Of a stretch of 64,000 bases of DNA, positions 1 through 9,046 are shown piece after piece. The position numbers were made by a program, and so were the translations under genes. Under the pieces are notes generated by a model. It saw only the letters and a list, made by a program, of their open reading frames with translations. It searched no databases and was not told the DNA's origin. Source of the stretch: Candidatus Thorarchaeota archaeon (GTDB taxonomy: Archaea; Asgardarchaeota; Thorarchaeia; Thorarchaeales; Thorarchaeaceae); the NCBI GenBank assembly GCA_011364985.1, contig RDOC01000005.1:1-64000 (forward strand), given 5' to 3'. Numbering within the stretch: position 1 is the stretch's first letter; each line of letters begins with the position of its first letter.

Positions 1-182
1 ATGTACATCGTTGCTTGAAACTGTTGTCTTTTGTCCATGCGGAAGGACCTTGAATTGAGGTCCAGAATCAATAGTTGAGATTCAGCTTTTGGATGAAACT
101 GGACCGCGTCTTATTGGCACCTTGGAAAGCTGATCAATCTCTGACAAGCTGATCCACTTCATTTGCTGTATCTTTCCAGTGG

Positions 183-545
183 TTATTCTATTCCGATTCT
201 AGTAGCGATTTTGACAATGATGAACACAACAAATGCTACTACTACGAAAGTGATGAGGCTGTCTAGAATAGGTCCAGCAGCGAGGACATAGGTGATCTCT
301 CCTCCACCGACACCAGGATACACAATCTGTACCAGAGGCATGATGAAGCTATTAACCAAAGCCTGTACGACTTGACCCACATAGATACCAAGGATAAAAG
401 CCACTGCCAGACCCAGAACCTTGTATTTTGAGATGAAATCAACAAACTCGTTAATCAGACCCTCAGGAGGTGCTGGTTTTGGGGGTGGTGTTAGTAGTCT
501 ACGTATCTCTTTCAGCTCTTCAAGCATCATTTCTTCTGTCGACAT
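183..545 (-). CDS. mscL: Large-conductance mechanosensitive channel, MscL family
   Basis: A 120-residue MscL-type membrane channel, the emergency valve that releases solutes on hypo-osmotic shock. After a cytoplasmic N-terminus with a PPPKPAPP stretch, the first membrane helix (about residues 40-65) has the family pattern of Gly/Ala-spaced residues (GLAVAFILGIYVG) followed by the FIMPLVQ stretch; the second helix lies near residues 92-113. The periplasmic-side loop is short, as in bacterial MscL. The Pro-rich N-terminal extension of about 35 residues is longer than in bacterial homologues, and the usual C-terminal helical bundle is nearly absent. The ATG at 545 is the natural start. The gene is monocistronic and divergent from the broken methyltransferase gene. 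Confidence 0.87.
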   Translation of the reverse strand: MSTEEMMLEELKEIRRLLTPPPKPAPPEGLINEFVDFISKYKVLGLAVAFILGIYVGQVVQALVNSFIMPLVQIVYPGVGGGEITYVLAAGPILDSLITFVVVAFVVFIIVKIATRIGIE

Positions 546-647
546 TATGTCACATCCTTTTTTTTGGGCAAACCAATGTTTGTTCTATGATATCTTTCTT
601 GCTATATGGTATCAGACTCATAAGCCGAATTTGTAATCGGATTTGTA

Positions 648-1304
648 GTGAGTTTCTGGTTCATTCTATCAGTCATTGGATTTCTCTTGGTAATTCCATT
701 CCATTTTCTTTCTGTAGAACACCGTCAGCTGGAGAACAGATATGGAAGAAAGAAAGGAAGATAGATAGGAGAAGTCCTCGGAGTGATCTCGGGTTGGGGA
801 TTCTTCGGTTCTTGGATAGGCATCTGGTTTGCGCCGCAGGAGAGATTCACGATTCCGTTGTTCGAACAGGTTCTGGTTGTGATTCCTATCCTGCAGCTCA
901 CTGCAATCTCTACTCCTATTGTTCATCTCATGCTCTCCTTGCTCTTCCTTCTACCTGGGGTCTGGCTAGGGATAGCTGGCGTACGCAAGACTGACCTCAA
1001 GATGGTGTAAACGCACAGAACCAGTGCAGTGATAACGGACAGAGTATATTCGATTGTGCGGCACCCACAATATCTGGGCGGTGTGTTATCCTATTTTGGT
1101 ATAGTATTCTTGCTCTCGTCAGGATATGCATTGTTGCTCTCTCCTGTGGTAATGCTTGCCAATTACGCGATTTCAAGAAAAGAAGAGATAAAATTGATGA
1201 GGGAGTTTGGCTGGGAATATGAGGATTACAGACAAAGTGTGTCTATATTCGTTCCAAGACTCTTTCATGAATCTAACCCCCCCCCCCAAAAAAAAACAGA
1301 ATGA
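648..1304 (+). pseudogene. Isoprenylcysteine carboxyl methyltransferase-like gene interrupted by two in-frame stops
   Basis: One reading frame encodes a multi-spanning protein of the ICMT/phospholipid methyltransferase type, but it is cut by TAG at 762-764 and TAA at 1008-1010. The frame before the first stop gives a hydrophobic helix and HRQLENRYGRKKGR; between the stops it continues IGEVLGVISGWGFFGSWIG and two further helices; after the second stop it gives the diagnostic family motif YSIVRHPQYLGG and a final helix. Restarts at GTG 783 or near 1029 would each give only part of the domain. Known ICMT-like enzymes methylate C-terminal cysteines or lipids in the membrane using S-adenosylmethionine. 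The 3' end carries a C11A9 homopolymer. Family call is good; status as a dead gene assumes the bases are correct. Confidence 0.75.
1277..1296. repeat. C11A9 homopolymer tract
   Basis: Eleven C followed by nine A at the very 3' end of the broken methyltransferase frame, encoding a Pro-Pro-Pro-Gln-Lys-Lys tail. Such tracts are prone to polymerase slippage and to miscounting in sequencing, so the exact C-terminus and stop position of the upstream frame are uncertain. Confidence 0.9.
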
Positions 1305-1368
1305 TGTTTGGAATCCCTGACAAGGTGTGTCATCGATAATGGTGGAAGATTGTTAATCCTGATGTGAT

Positions 1369-2085
1369 CTAGGTTCCAGCTCTTATAGGAGCACCACAGA
1401 ATGGACAGAAACGATCTGCATTTCTCAGAGCGAAACCGCAGTAGAGACACCCGTGTCCGGTCTTCTCAGAGAGAGGCTCCTTAACTGGAGAAGATATCTT
1501 GGTACCTGTGGAGGAGTCGAACCAGATGCCAGACTCACCGCTTCTTTTCTGGTCGACTATATACTGCCGCACCTCATCTTCAGGCACTCCGGTTCTATCT
1601 GCAATATCCTGAACTGACTCAACATCATCCTGATACAACTGTGTACGAACCCTTGAACTGGTTCTTGACCTACCAGAATAGCTGAACACACATACTAGCA
1701 ATAAGACGAAAAGAGGGATTGTCATCCAGACAACACCTGTAAATAGCCACACAGCAGCGATGATGAGAATGGGCAGAACGAGCCCAAAGTCCGTTCCCTG
1801 CTGCTTCTGTTTCTTCAGGTCATAGATAGGTTTTCTATCAGCTTCAATTGGGTCGGACACGTATCCAGAAGTATAGGTACCAGGTTCTGATGTCCTCCAA
1901 TAGTCAATCTTTTCTTCTCGTTTTCTTATCTGTGTCTCTTCTCTCACATTGCCAAAGAGAACACAAATCAATACGGCAAGGGGGATAACCAGCCATCCAA
2001 CACGTGTTATCAACATGACGATTCCCAGTACGAGGATTGGGATTACAAGGCCCAATTGCTCATCCTGATCTCGGCTCTGCGGCAT
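1369..2085 (-). CDS. Membrane protein with duplicated helix hairpin and C-terminal zinc ribbon
   Basis: A 238-residue protein of unknown function. Residues about 10-45 and 98-135 are two copies of one hydrophobic hairpin: LGLVIPILVLGIVML and FGLVLPILIIAAVWL begin the copies and both continue W(L/M)xIPL. They are separated by a charged loop. After the second hairpin comes a helical segment (DVESVQDIADRTGVPEDEV) resembling a winged-helix or PCI-like module, and the C-terminus has a CxxC-x10-CxxC zinc ribbon (CLYC, CPFC). Similar small ribbons sit at the cytoplasmic end of many archaeal membrane proteins. The ATG at 2085 begins directly before the first hairpin. The downstream neighbour in transcription order is the broken methyltransferase on the other strand, so no operon is evident. 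Confidence 0.7.
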   Translation of the reverse strand: MPQSRDQDEQLGLVIPILVLGIVMLITRVGWLVIPLAVLICVLFGNVREETQIRKREEKIDYWRTSEPGTYTSGYVSDPIEADRKPIYDLKKQKQQGTDFGLVLPILIIAAVWLFTGVVWMTIPLFVLLLVCVFSYSGRSRTSSRVRTQLYQDDVESVQDIADRTGVPEDEVRQYIVDQKRSGESGIWFDSSTGTKISSPVKEPLSEKTGHGCLYCGFALRNADRFCPFCGAPIRAGT

Positions 2086-2155
2086 CTCTTTTTCTCCTGA
2101 GTACTAGATCGTCTACAACGCTTATTGATTTTTTGAGAGACTACTTGGCACATCG

Positions 2156-2724
2156 TCATAGAATCGCAGAAACAATCATAATTGTCACGATTCCACCAAT
2201 AGAGATTGGAATCAGATTCATGTCGAGATTCCTGCTAGTTGTTGTGATGGATGCCGCTCCGGTAGAGCTTGTTATTGCCATTGTTGTCGTAGGTGTCTGT
2301 GCATTCCAGCCGGCCAGCATTGCCACCATCCACCAGAATGCCCAACCCTTTTGTTCGCAACTTGTGAATGTTGTATACCCAGCCTCATCACCATTAAAGT
2401 CAGAATGCTCCATAGGAACGTGATAGATTACAGATCCATCTACATGATCGTATGTACTATAATCGCCGTCACTCCAAGCATCCAAGTCTGCAAAATCAAA
2501 GATGGCCTTGTCTTAGTGAATCTTGACACTGGTCTGTGCTGCATCAATCCACTTATCTGGGACGGAACTCAAATCTATGCATGTGTGGTCAATGACTAGA
2601 CCGCCAGACCTTGCGGCAGGAAGAACTTCATCTTCGATGACCCAGATTGGCTCAAGGGAGCCGAGAGCAAAGGCATAAACAGAATCAGTACCAGGGCTGC
2701 CGAGGCGGTGTCAAGTCGTGGCAT
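2156..2724 (-). pseudogene. Exported membrane-anchored protein gene, frameshifted and with an in-frame stop
   Basis: The ATG at 2724 starts a good signal peptide (LVLILFMPLLSAPLSQSG) that reads to KMKFFLPQGLAV and then meets TAG at 2598-2596. A different frame over the same area resumes with LVIDHTCIDLSSVPDKWIDA, is cut by TAA at 2515-2513, and continues in that same frame through DLDAWSDGDYSTYDHVDG, a Thr-rich linker and a C-terminal membrane helix ending at 2156. The pieces together form a coherent secreted protein: signal peptide, ectodomain with WxxxA and D/G-rich segments, Thr/Ser linker, C-terminal anchor. I do not recognise the ectodomain securely. At least one frameshift (about 2600) and one nonsense codon separate the parts, so decay or sequence error is needed to explain it. 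Confidence 0.65.
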
Positions 2725-2821
2725 ATTCAAATCTCCCGTAAAATGAAGGCTCAGCTCAAGCTAATTATCTTTGTGAAAACACTGTTGGGTTTACCAGAAC
2801 TGCTAATTAGCACAATGTCCT

Positions 2822-3541
2822 TTGATAGAGATAGCCTGCCGAGATGCAAAGATGATGTGGGAGTCCGAGGACTGGTTAACGAATCCTATAGCCTTACTCA
2901 AATGGGCAAATGGCTTGGAAAAGGGACCTGCCTTACTGCTAATCAGACACTCGCAAAGACTAGAACCGAGGGAAGCCGAGAAGATACTGGAGGAACCCCT
3001 CACCTCACTAGGCATCCAGATGGCGGAGGAGTTTGGTAGAAGGCTAGATTGCGATAAAGTAGTATCGATCTGGCACAGTCATCACATGGGGGCACAGCAG
3101 ACTGCAGAGGGCATTGTACGCGGACTTATGGAAAAGGGAAGACTCGTTCATCTCAGAGGCCCCAATCGAACGCTTCTCGGACCGGGATGGGATGCACCGA
3201 AATATATGACGATGTTGAAGGAGATGGGACTTGTGCCCTTCTTTGATTCGTGGGCAAGAGACCGGATACCCATCGAAATCATTGAACCAATTGGAGACTT
3301 CACTCAGAAACTGGTGGTCAGAACAATTGGAAGAATAATGGGTGCCCCTGAAGAGAGTCTACATATACACATCACACATGACCTAGTTGTAATGGCGGCA
3401 AGGAAGGTATTCCTAGACATTGATACAACAGACGAAAACCGTGTATCCTATTTGGGCGGTTTTGGTATTGCACGTTCAAATGATCTCCTTGTCGGATTCC
3501 TAGATTACAATCAGAAGCAAACATGGATCGGTCCAAGCTGA
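2822..3541 (+). CDS. Histidine phosphatase superfamily protein
   Basis: A 239-residue protein with the signature LLIRHSQR near residues 40-47, matching the RHG catalytic motif in which the His is phosphorylated, and a second conserved His in HITHDLVVM near residue 188. Helical segments between (GIQMAEEFGRRL, and HSHHMGAQQTAEGI where family members have the xxRxxxTA element) fit the fold. The substrate cannot be told: members act on sugar phosphates, phosphohistidine, nucleotides or polyphosphates. RHS instead of RHG is a common variant. The frame opens with TTG at 2822; ATG at 2852 is an equally possible start and would remove ten residues outside the conserved domain. It stands alone between a broken gene and a zinc-ribbon gene. 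Confidence 0.75.
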   Translation: MIEIACRDAKMMWESEDWLTNPIALLKWANGLEKGPALLLIRHSQRLEPREAEKILEEPLTSLGIQMAEEFGRRLDCDKVVSIWHSHHMGAQQTAEGIVRGLMEKGRLVHLRGPNRTLLGPGWDAPKYMTMLKEMGLVPFFDSWARDRIPIEIIEPIGDFTQKLVVRTIGRIMGAPEESLHIHITHDLVVMAARKVFLDIDTTDENRVSYLGGFGIARSNDLLVGFLDYNQKQTWIGPS

Positions 3542-3789
3542 ACCTGAAATAATGCACTGAGTGAAACCAGCTATCTTGGACGGAGAAAGCAAAACAGAAC
3601 TACAATGAGAATAAAGACAAGGAAGTGAATACACAAACAAGCTGCAGTAAGAAGAAACGATTCCTAGGCAAGTCATGTTTCTATCGTGCTAAGAAATCGA
3701 ACGCAATCCTTCAAGCAATAGTACAAGTAGATCGATATCAAAAGAAGTATATTGTTAGCTTATAGCTAAAGAGGAAAGAGGCAATTATT

Positions 3790-4152
3790 TTGACGCAATG
3801 GGCAGTAGGGCAGCTCTCCAAGAAAGAACTTGTAGAGCTCAGAAGACTTAGAATTGTGAAAGAGGCACTTGACGAATTCAAGAGAAGAGGGATTGATGCT
3901 GACATCGTTGTGTGTCCTGTCTGCAAGAGTCATAGGGTAATCGACCTGACATCTTATCACGATCTTGGATTTCTTGGTAGCTTCCAACCAGCCTATTACT
4001 GTCTAGACTGTGGTTGGTATGGCAGGATTGCCCCAATGATGACTAACCGTCCAGACGCCAATGATGTTCTGCAAGACATGAAGGAAGCATTCCCATCATA
4101 CAGAGATGAGATCGTAGATGCTTTTGGCGATATTCCTGCTGACGAGCGATAG
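3790..4152 (+). CDS. Small zinc-ribbon protein
   Basis: A 120-residue soluble protein with an N-terminal helix (KKELVELRRLRIVKEALDEF), a four-cysteine zinc ribbon made of CPVC (about residues 42-45) and CLDC (about 74-77), and an acidic C-terminal helical tail. Between the two knuckles lies a hydrophobic strand pair (DLGFLGSFQPAYY). The TTG start is preceded by the purine-rich GAGGAAAGAGG at about 3770-3781, a plausible ribosome binding site. No catalytic motif is visible; nucleic-acid or protein binding is the usual role of such ribbons. An AT-rich stretch with TTATAGC-like elements upstream may hold its promoter. Confidence 0.65.
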   Translation: MTQWAVGQLSKKELVELRRLRIVKEALDEFKRRGIDADIVVCPVCKSHRVIDLTSYHDLGFLGSFQPAYYCLDCGWYGRIAPMMTNRPDANDVLQDMKEAFPSYRDEIVDAFGDIPADER

Positions 4153-4376
4153 TTCGGCACCTATGCTCCATTCTCTTGAGTTCGAAAATCAAGGGATTGG
4201 AACCATCAGCATTTCTTCCTTAACATCATTATCAGCAAATAGTATCTCATCATCTTCTAGGTGTCCTATGCAGTGCTCTCTTTAACTTCGAACTCGACAG
4301 AGAATGCTCGAGTGTTCATCTTGAATACATGTTCCTGGATCAATGAGGAAGATCCTACCAGCAGGTCTAATAAGCA

Positions 4377-5717
4377 TCATTCCAGTTGTTCTTCGTCTTC
4401 TGATAAGGGAGGGTATTCAGAAAACTCATTTACATTCTTGTCGTCTTCACAGATATCACGCAATTCAGCTGCAAAGAGGCCTTCCTTGTGAGTTTCATAA
4501 GCATCGGCCGGAAATTCCTTTGCTCGTTTCAGACCTTCATCAGCGGCAAGCGGTCCAAATACCTGAAGTATCATTGTCGTCAGTACTAGGACATTAAGTA
4601 TCAGAGTTCCATAGTACACTGCTTCTGGGGTCCCAATCGCGATTAGATTCTGCTCCACAACTAAAGACAAGCCAACAGCAACACCTGCTTGCGACATAAG
4701 ACACAATCCTAGGTACTTCCTAGTCAATGGAGGTGTGTTTGTTACCCTCGCACCTGTAAATGCTCCGAAGTATTTCGATAATGTTCGACCTACCACATAT
4801 AAACCGGCGAGGAGAATAACGGTTGTTTCCATAATTACTGAGAAATCAATTGATGCTCCAACTATAACAAAGAAGATCATAACAATTGGAGACATGACGA
4901 CATTCAGAGTATGGCTTACTGGATCCTTTTCTGGATTGACATAGTTGCCAACAACAAAACCGAATACCATACACGCTAGAATAGAGCTTAAACTCAGAAG
5001 AGCCATCATACCAACGAGGAGTATTATCACACCAAGCTCTAGCTCAAGGAGCTGCCGTCGGTCGCTTTCGCGGTTAATGATATGAACCATGGCAAACCCA
5101 AATGCTGCTCCTGCGAGGGATGAGGCAATTATTTCATAGACGGGCATGAGAAGAGCGTTGATAAGAGTGATAGCACCAGGCGAGGAATAGAAAAGAACCG
5201 CGATAGAAATCGAGAAGTTCGCCAATAGAATAGCAATAACATCATCCATCGCCAGGACAAACATTAAAGTGTCTGTCAAGTTACCCTTGCACTTTCGTTC
5301 CCAAATGACCATCACTGTAGATGCCGGGTCAGTAGCACTAGCCAGAGCACCAAAGACCACCGCAATATGGGGTTGATTCAGTACGATATATGCAAAGACG
5401 GTAACAACTGCAAAAGTCAGCATTGATTCGGCAATGAGAATCACAGACATGCGCTTAGTCTGACCACCAAAAACCTCTTTCCGGAGCTCTAACCCAATGT
5501 TGTAGCCGATCAGCCCAAGGGCAAAATCAACAAGTGGGTATAGCGCGACTCTTGTAGCATCACTGACGAAACCAGTAGAACCAAGAAAAAGACCTGCAAG
5601 CATGAATCCAAGTATTTGAGGAACCCCAAGTTTCTTCATTATGGCAGCACCAACAGCTGCAAGGACAAGTGCTGCACCAATGAGAAACAATACTGTCGGA
5701 TCAAACGAAGCTTGCAT
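4377..5717 (-). CDS. Cation:proton antiporter, CPA family
   Basis: A 446-residue integral membrane protein with about twelve helices, typical of Kef/NapA-type monovalent cation/H+ antiporters (NhaP/CPA fold). The unwound-helix region carries ATDPAST (about residues 128-134) and the following helix carries AMDDVIAILLA, matching the paired acidic residues that bind Na+ and H+ in this family. The N-terminal helix and KKLGVPQILGFMLAG motif are also typical of CPA proteins. A short acidic cytoplasmic tail of about 50 residues follows the last helix; there is no TrkA-N or TrkA-C regulatory domain. It exchanges Na+ or K+ for protons across the plasma membrane. Monocistronic, ending 220 bases from its convergent neighbour. 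Confidence 0.83.
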   Translation of the reverse strand: MQASFDPTVLFLIGAALVLAAVGAAIMKKLGVPQILGFMLAGLFLGSTGFVSDATRVALYPLVDFALGLIGYNIGLELRKEVFGGQTKRMSVILIAESMLTFAVVTVFAYIVLNQPHIAVVFGALASATDPASTVMVIWERKCKGNLTDTLMFVLAMDDVIAILLANFSISIAVLFYSSPGAITLINALLMPVYEIIASSLAGAAFGFAMVHIINRESDRRQLLELELGVIILLVGMMALLSLSSILACMVFGFVVGNYVNPEKDPVSHTLNVVMSPIVMIFFVIVGASIDFSVIMETTVILLAGLYVVGRTLSKYFGAFTGARVTNTPPLTRKYLGLCLMSQAGVAVGLSLVVEQNLIAIGTPEAVYYGTLILNVLVLTTMILQVFGPLAADEGLKRAKEFPADAYETHKEGLFAAELRDICEDDKNVNEFSEYPPLSEDEEQLE

Positions 5718-5828
5718 GATGGTATATCACCCTGCATTCTACTAATTTCGGTCAGTAGCAAAGAAACCACGTACCATCCTTTTGTATCTACTGGAATGTA
5801 AGTTATGCAAAGAAGTAATTTTACCATC

Positions 5829-6533
5829 TTATGACGACTGAGTTTCCTTTTTTGCTGAGTGGTAGATACAATGTATTCTTAGGAAACAGCTGACGCATAA
5901 CGGGTTTTGCGATTTGCAGATATTTCTACCATGTTTGACCAGGTTGTGATTCATCGATTTTACACAGCTGCTCGGAATAATATCCATTAGGAGTTTCTGA
6001 GCTTTCTCCCTTGTTATGTTACTTGGTATAAGACCAAGTCGTTTGGTGATCCGCCATACATGAGTATCAACTGGAAGCACAGGCATATCGAAACAGAAGA
6101 GCAATACAATGGATGCAGTCTTAGGACCTACTCCATGAAGAGAAACGAGCCAATCCATGGCATCATTTGGATTCATGTTTGCTAACAGATCAAGCTGCAG
6201 TGCACCCACTCGGTTCATGATTTCTCCAAGCGCTGCCTTAATTCTCTTGGCTTTTACTCTGAAGGGGCCAGAAGAACGAATAATCGGAGCTAATTCGTCT
6301 TCTGGAGCACCAAGAACCTCTTCCCAAGATGAGTAGGCGGATTTGAGTGCTCTAAAGGCACGTTCTGTGTTCACATCAGCCGTGTTTTGAGAGAGAATGG
6401 TAAGAATTAGTTCATCAATTGGATCCATTACCCTCTCGGCCACTACAGAACCGTATTCCTTGACAAGCAAGCAGCAAATCGACTTTGCTTTTTTCCTTAG
6501 CTCTTTCTGTTCTTGACTCAAAGAGATACACAC
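5829..6533 (-). CDS. nth: Endonuclease III, DNA glycosylase/AP lyase
   Basis: A 234-residue HhH-GPD glycosylase of base-excision repair that removes oxidised pyrimidines and cleaves the abasic site. The helix-hairpin-helix reads LHGVGPKTA at residues 132-140, with the lyase lysine at K138; the catalytic aspartate is D156 in PVDTHVWRI. The C-terminal [4Fe-4S] site is complete, with cysteines at 206, 213, 216 and 222 in the C-x6-C-x2-C-x5-C spacing. Length matches the family. The N-terminal segment SQNTADVNTERAF is also typical. The gene is alone, divergent from the flavodoxin gene across about 100 bases that should contain both promoters. Confidence 0.92.
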   Translation of the reverse strand: MCISLSQEQKELRKKAKSICCLLVKEYGSVVAERVMDPIDELILTILSQNTADVNTERAFRALKSAYSSWEEVLGAPEDELAPIIRSSGPFRVKAKRIKAALGEIMNRVGALQLDLLANMNPNDAMDWLVSLHGVGPKTASIVLLFCFDMPVLPVDTHVWRITKRLGLIPSNITREKAQKLLMDIIPSSCVKSMNHNLVKHGRNICKSQNPLCVSCFLRIHCIYHSAKKETQSS

Positions 6534-6636
6534 ACAGGAATAGATGGTGTCATATATGAAGGCATCACTTGAGGAGCCTATTGTATCAATCCCAAAGGCT
6601 TTTGTTTGAAATACGATACTTCCTAAGGGATTCAGA

Positions 6637-7059
6637 ATGAGCGCGGTTGTTGTCTACGAAAGCACAAGAGGAAGAACGAAGGCAATGGCTGAGGCGATAT
6701 GTGAAGGAATAAGGAATGCTGGAGTAGAATGCAGCCTCGTTTCAGCTTCAGACTTCACAGACATAGGCGATGCGTGTGCACTGGCAATTGGCAGTTCAAC
6801 TCGAATGAAGAGAACTCTTCCGAGAACAAGACAAATACTTGATGAATTGAAGGGTGTCGAGAATATGCCAGCAGCAGGATTTGGCTCCTATGGGTGGAGC
6901 GGAGAAGCGCCTGATTTCATATCTCAGCAACTGGAGAAAAAGGGAGCTAAGATGGTCCGAGACCAGCCGCTTCGGGTAAAGGACTTTCCTAGAGAGGACG
7001 ACCTTGAGAAATGCCGGACCTTGGGTAGGACTCTTGCAGAAGAATGCAAGCAGTTGTAG
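6637..7059 (+). CDS. Flavodoxin-like FMN protein
   Basis: A 140-residue single-domain flavodoxin fold. The FMN phosphate loop follows the first strand as VYESTRGRTKAMA (residues 6-18), where the T/S-x-T-G-x-T element of flavodoxins appears as STRGRT. The next conserved loop, ALAIGSSTRMKRTLP (about 48-62), fits the segment around the isoalloxazine ring; GFGSYGWSGEAPD (about 81-93) matches the third loop seen in flavoprotein A-type (FprA C-terminal) flavodoxins. It probably carries electrons to an unknown partner or acts as an NAD(P)H quinone-type reductase. It lies 76 bases ahead of an ABC exporter gene pair, without clear functional link. Confidence 0.82.
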   Translation: MSAVVVYESTRGRTKAMAEAICEGIRNAGVECSLVSASDFTDIGDACALAIGSSTRMKRTLPRTRQILDELKGVENMPAAGFGSYGWSGEAPDFISQQLEKKGAKMVRDQPLRVKDFPREDDLEKCRTLGRTLAEECKQL

Positions 7060-7135
7060 ATGATATGAACACACCAGTGCACTCTGCGCAACTCTTATCA
7101 TTTGGGTTCAAGAGCACCAAGAATGTGTTCTGAAA

Positions 7136-9046
7136 ATGGGATACATAAGTCGGCTAACGCAGTATGCCTTGAAATACAGAGGCCATTTCTTCGGCTTCCT
7201 TACAGCCGCAGGTATTGGCACAGTATTCAATGTCATATCACCATTGGTGTTAGTAGAGATTATTGATTCTGTAATTGTATTGGGCGATTATGGACTCCTT
7301 GTGACCTATACACTGCTTTATTTGGCCTTGACTGCGTTTTATATGATTTTTGACACTACTGGGAGATATGTAGCTGCTTTAATGGCGCAGCATGTGATTT
7401 ACGACCTTCGTAGCGAACTGTATGACTCATTAATGGAAAAGGATTTGGCATTCTATGACCAAAACGAAACGGGACAAATCCTAGCTCGCGTGACAACGGA
7501 TGTTACAACAATGCGCGAGTTTCTCTTCTGGGGGTATCGTGTCATTTTCATTGGCATTGTGACGCTAATAGGAACCTATATCGTCATGTGGACAGTCAGC
7601 CCAGAACTAACTCTCATCATGTTGACACTAGTGCCGTTCATCTTCACTTTTGTAATCGTCTTTGCAAAGAAGGTGAGGCCTGTACTCTATGCTGCAAGAA
7701 GTCAGTATGGCGTTCTCAGTTCTGTTCTTGCCGAGAATGTAGTAGGAATGAGAGTTGTCCAGTCTTTTGCAACAGCAGATAGAGAATACGCAAGAGTGGA
7801 TGAAGAGAACAGAGGTTTCCTGAAGCTTAGAGTCGAAGCGCTTCGTCTTTTGTCATTCTATAGACCTATCTTGCCAACAATATTCGGAATTGCTGTCGGA
7901 GCACTAATCTACTTCGGAGGAACAGGTTATGATGCAGGGGGCTTGTCATTTGGTCAATTCGTTGGCTTTGTGACACTTGTGAGTATGCTTGTATTGCCAG
8001 GGAGATTTCTCAGTTGGGGAGTGGGAATGTATCAGAGAGCATCTGCGTCGGCAGAAAGAGCATTCTACATATTGGATGTTCGGGATGAGCTAATGGATCC
8101 AGCTGAACCAGTTTGTGTTGACGAGATAAAGGGGGCTGTGGATTTTGAAAATGTATACTTCAGCTATCGAGGCAATAACTTCATTCTACAAGGCGTTGAC
8201 TTGCATGTCAAACCCGGTCAAGTAGTGGCTTTGCTTGGAGGGACAGGCTCAGGAAAGACGAGCTTGATTAACCTCATTCCGAGATTCTACGATGTGGATG
8301 ACCAGAGGGCTTTCGTCTATGAGGGAAAAGCGTACAGACTCAATGACAAGAATTGCGTTGAGATTGGAGAAAAGAAACTGATGGTCGTGGATGAAGAACT
8401 AGAAATAGACTGTCAGAAGATAGCCATCAGAAAGCCTGGAAGGGTATTGGTAGATGGCGTGGATGTCAGGTCCTACAGAATTGAAGACATTCGAAGACAC
8501 ATTGGGATTGTTCACCAAGACCCATTCCTTTTCACTGATTCTATTCGTGAAAACATTGCCTTTGCAAGGCCGGAAGCCACACTTGAGGAAGTGCAATCTG
8601 CGGCAGAAGCAGCAATGATTCATGACTTTGTTATGACTCTAGAGAAAGGCTATGATACGGTCATAGGCGAACGGGGAATAACCTTGTCTGGAGGGCAAAA
8701 ACAAAGAGTAGCAATAGCTAGGGCACTTCTCGCAAATCCAAAGATATTGATTCTAGATGACTCTACAAGCTCAGTTGACGCAAAGACGGAGATGATGATT
8801 CAGAAGGCATTAGAGAACCTGATGGCTGGACGAACGACGTTCATTATCACACATCGACTAAGTACGATAAGAAATGCAGACCTTATTGTAATGATGGAAA
8901 AGGGACAAATAGTGGAAATGGGGTCTCACGAATATCTCATCAGCCAAGAGGGCCTATACTCATCCATCTTTCATACCCTTACCGAGATGGAATTAGCGGC
9001 CTCGTATGTCGGCACTAAGACCGAGGGGGGAGATTTCGGAGAATGA
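7136..9046 (+). CDS. ABC exporter half-transporter, degenerate-site subunit with NBD insertion
   Basis: A 636-residue type IV ABC exporter subunit: six membrane helices over about residues 1-310, then a nucleotide-binding domain. Walker A is GGTGSGKT (about 367-374), signature LSGGQKQ, and Walker B ends in ILILDDS, with Asp where the catalytic Glu is expected. Its partner in the next gene has the normal Glu but a degenerate signature, so this subunit supplies the non-hydrolysing site, as known for TM287/288 and BmrCD. Between Walker A and the Q-loop there is an insertion of about 45 residues (about 388-436, bases 8297-8443) containing two cysteines, absent from the partner at the same point. 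The stop overlaps the next ATG by four bases, indicating translational coupling. Confidence 0.9.
   Translation: MGYISRLTQYALKYRGHFFGFLTAAGIGTVFNVISPLVLVEIIDSVIVLGDYGLLVTYTLLYLALTAFYMIFDTTGRYVAALMAQHVIYDLRSELYDSLMEKDLAFYDQNETGQILARVTTDVTTMREFLFWGYRVIFIGIVTLIGTYIVMWTVSPELTLIMLTLVPFIFTFVIVFAKKVRPVLYAARSQYGVLSSVLAENVVGMRVVQSFATADREYARVDEENRGFLKLRVEALRLLSFYRPILPTIFGIAVGALIYFGGTGYDAGGLSFGQFVGFVTLVSMLVLPGRFLSWGVGMYQRASASAERAFYILDVRDELMDPAEPVCVDEIKGAVDFENVYFSYRGNNFILQGVDLHVKPGQVVALLGGTGSGKTSLINLIPRFYDVDDQRAFVYEGKAYRLNDKNCVEIGEKKLMVVDEELEIDCQKIAIRKPGRVLVDGVDVRSYRIEDIRRHIGIVHQDPFLFTDSIRENIAFARPEATLEEVQSAAEAAMIHDFVMTLEKGYDTVIGERGITLSGGQKQRVAIARALLANPKILILDDSTSSVDAKTEMMIQKALENLMAGRTTFIITHRLSTIRNADLIVMMEKGQIVEMGSHEYLISQEGLYSSIFHTLTEMELAASYVGTKTEGGDFGE

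Noticed and set aside
470-994. Long plus-strand open frame over the broken methyltransferase
   Set aside because: Its residues do not form helices or domains, while the frame next to it shows clear ICMT motifs.
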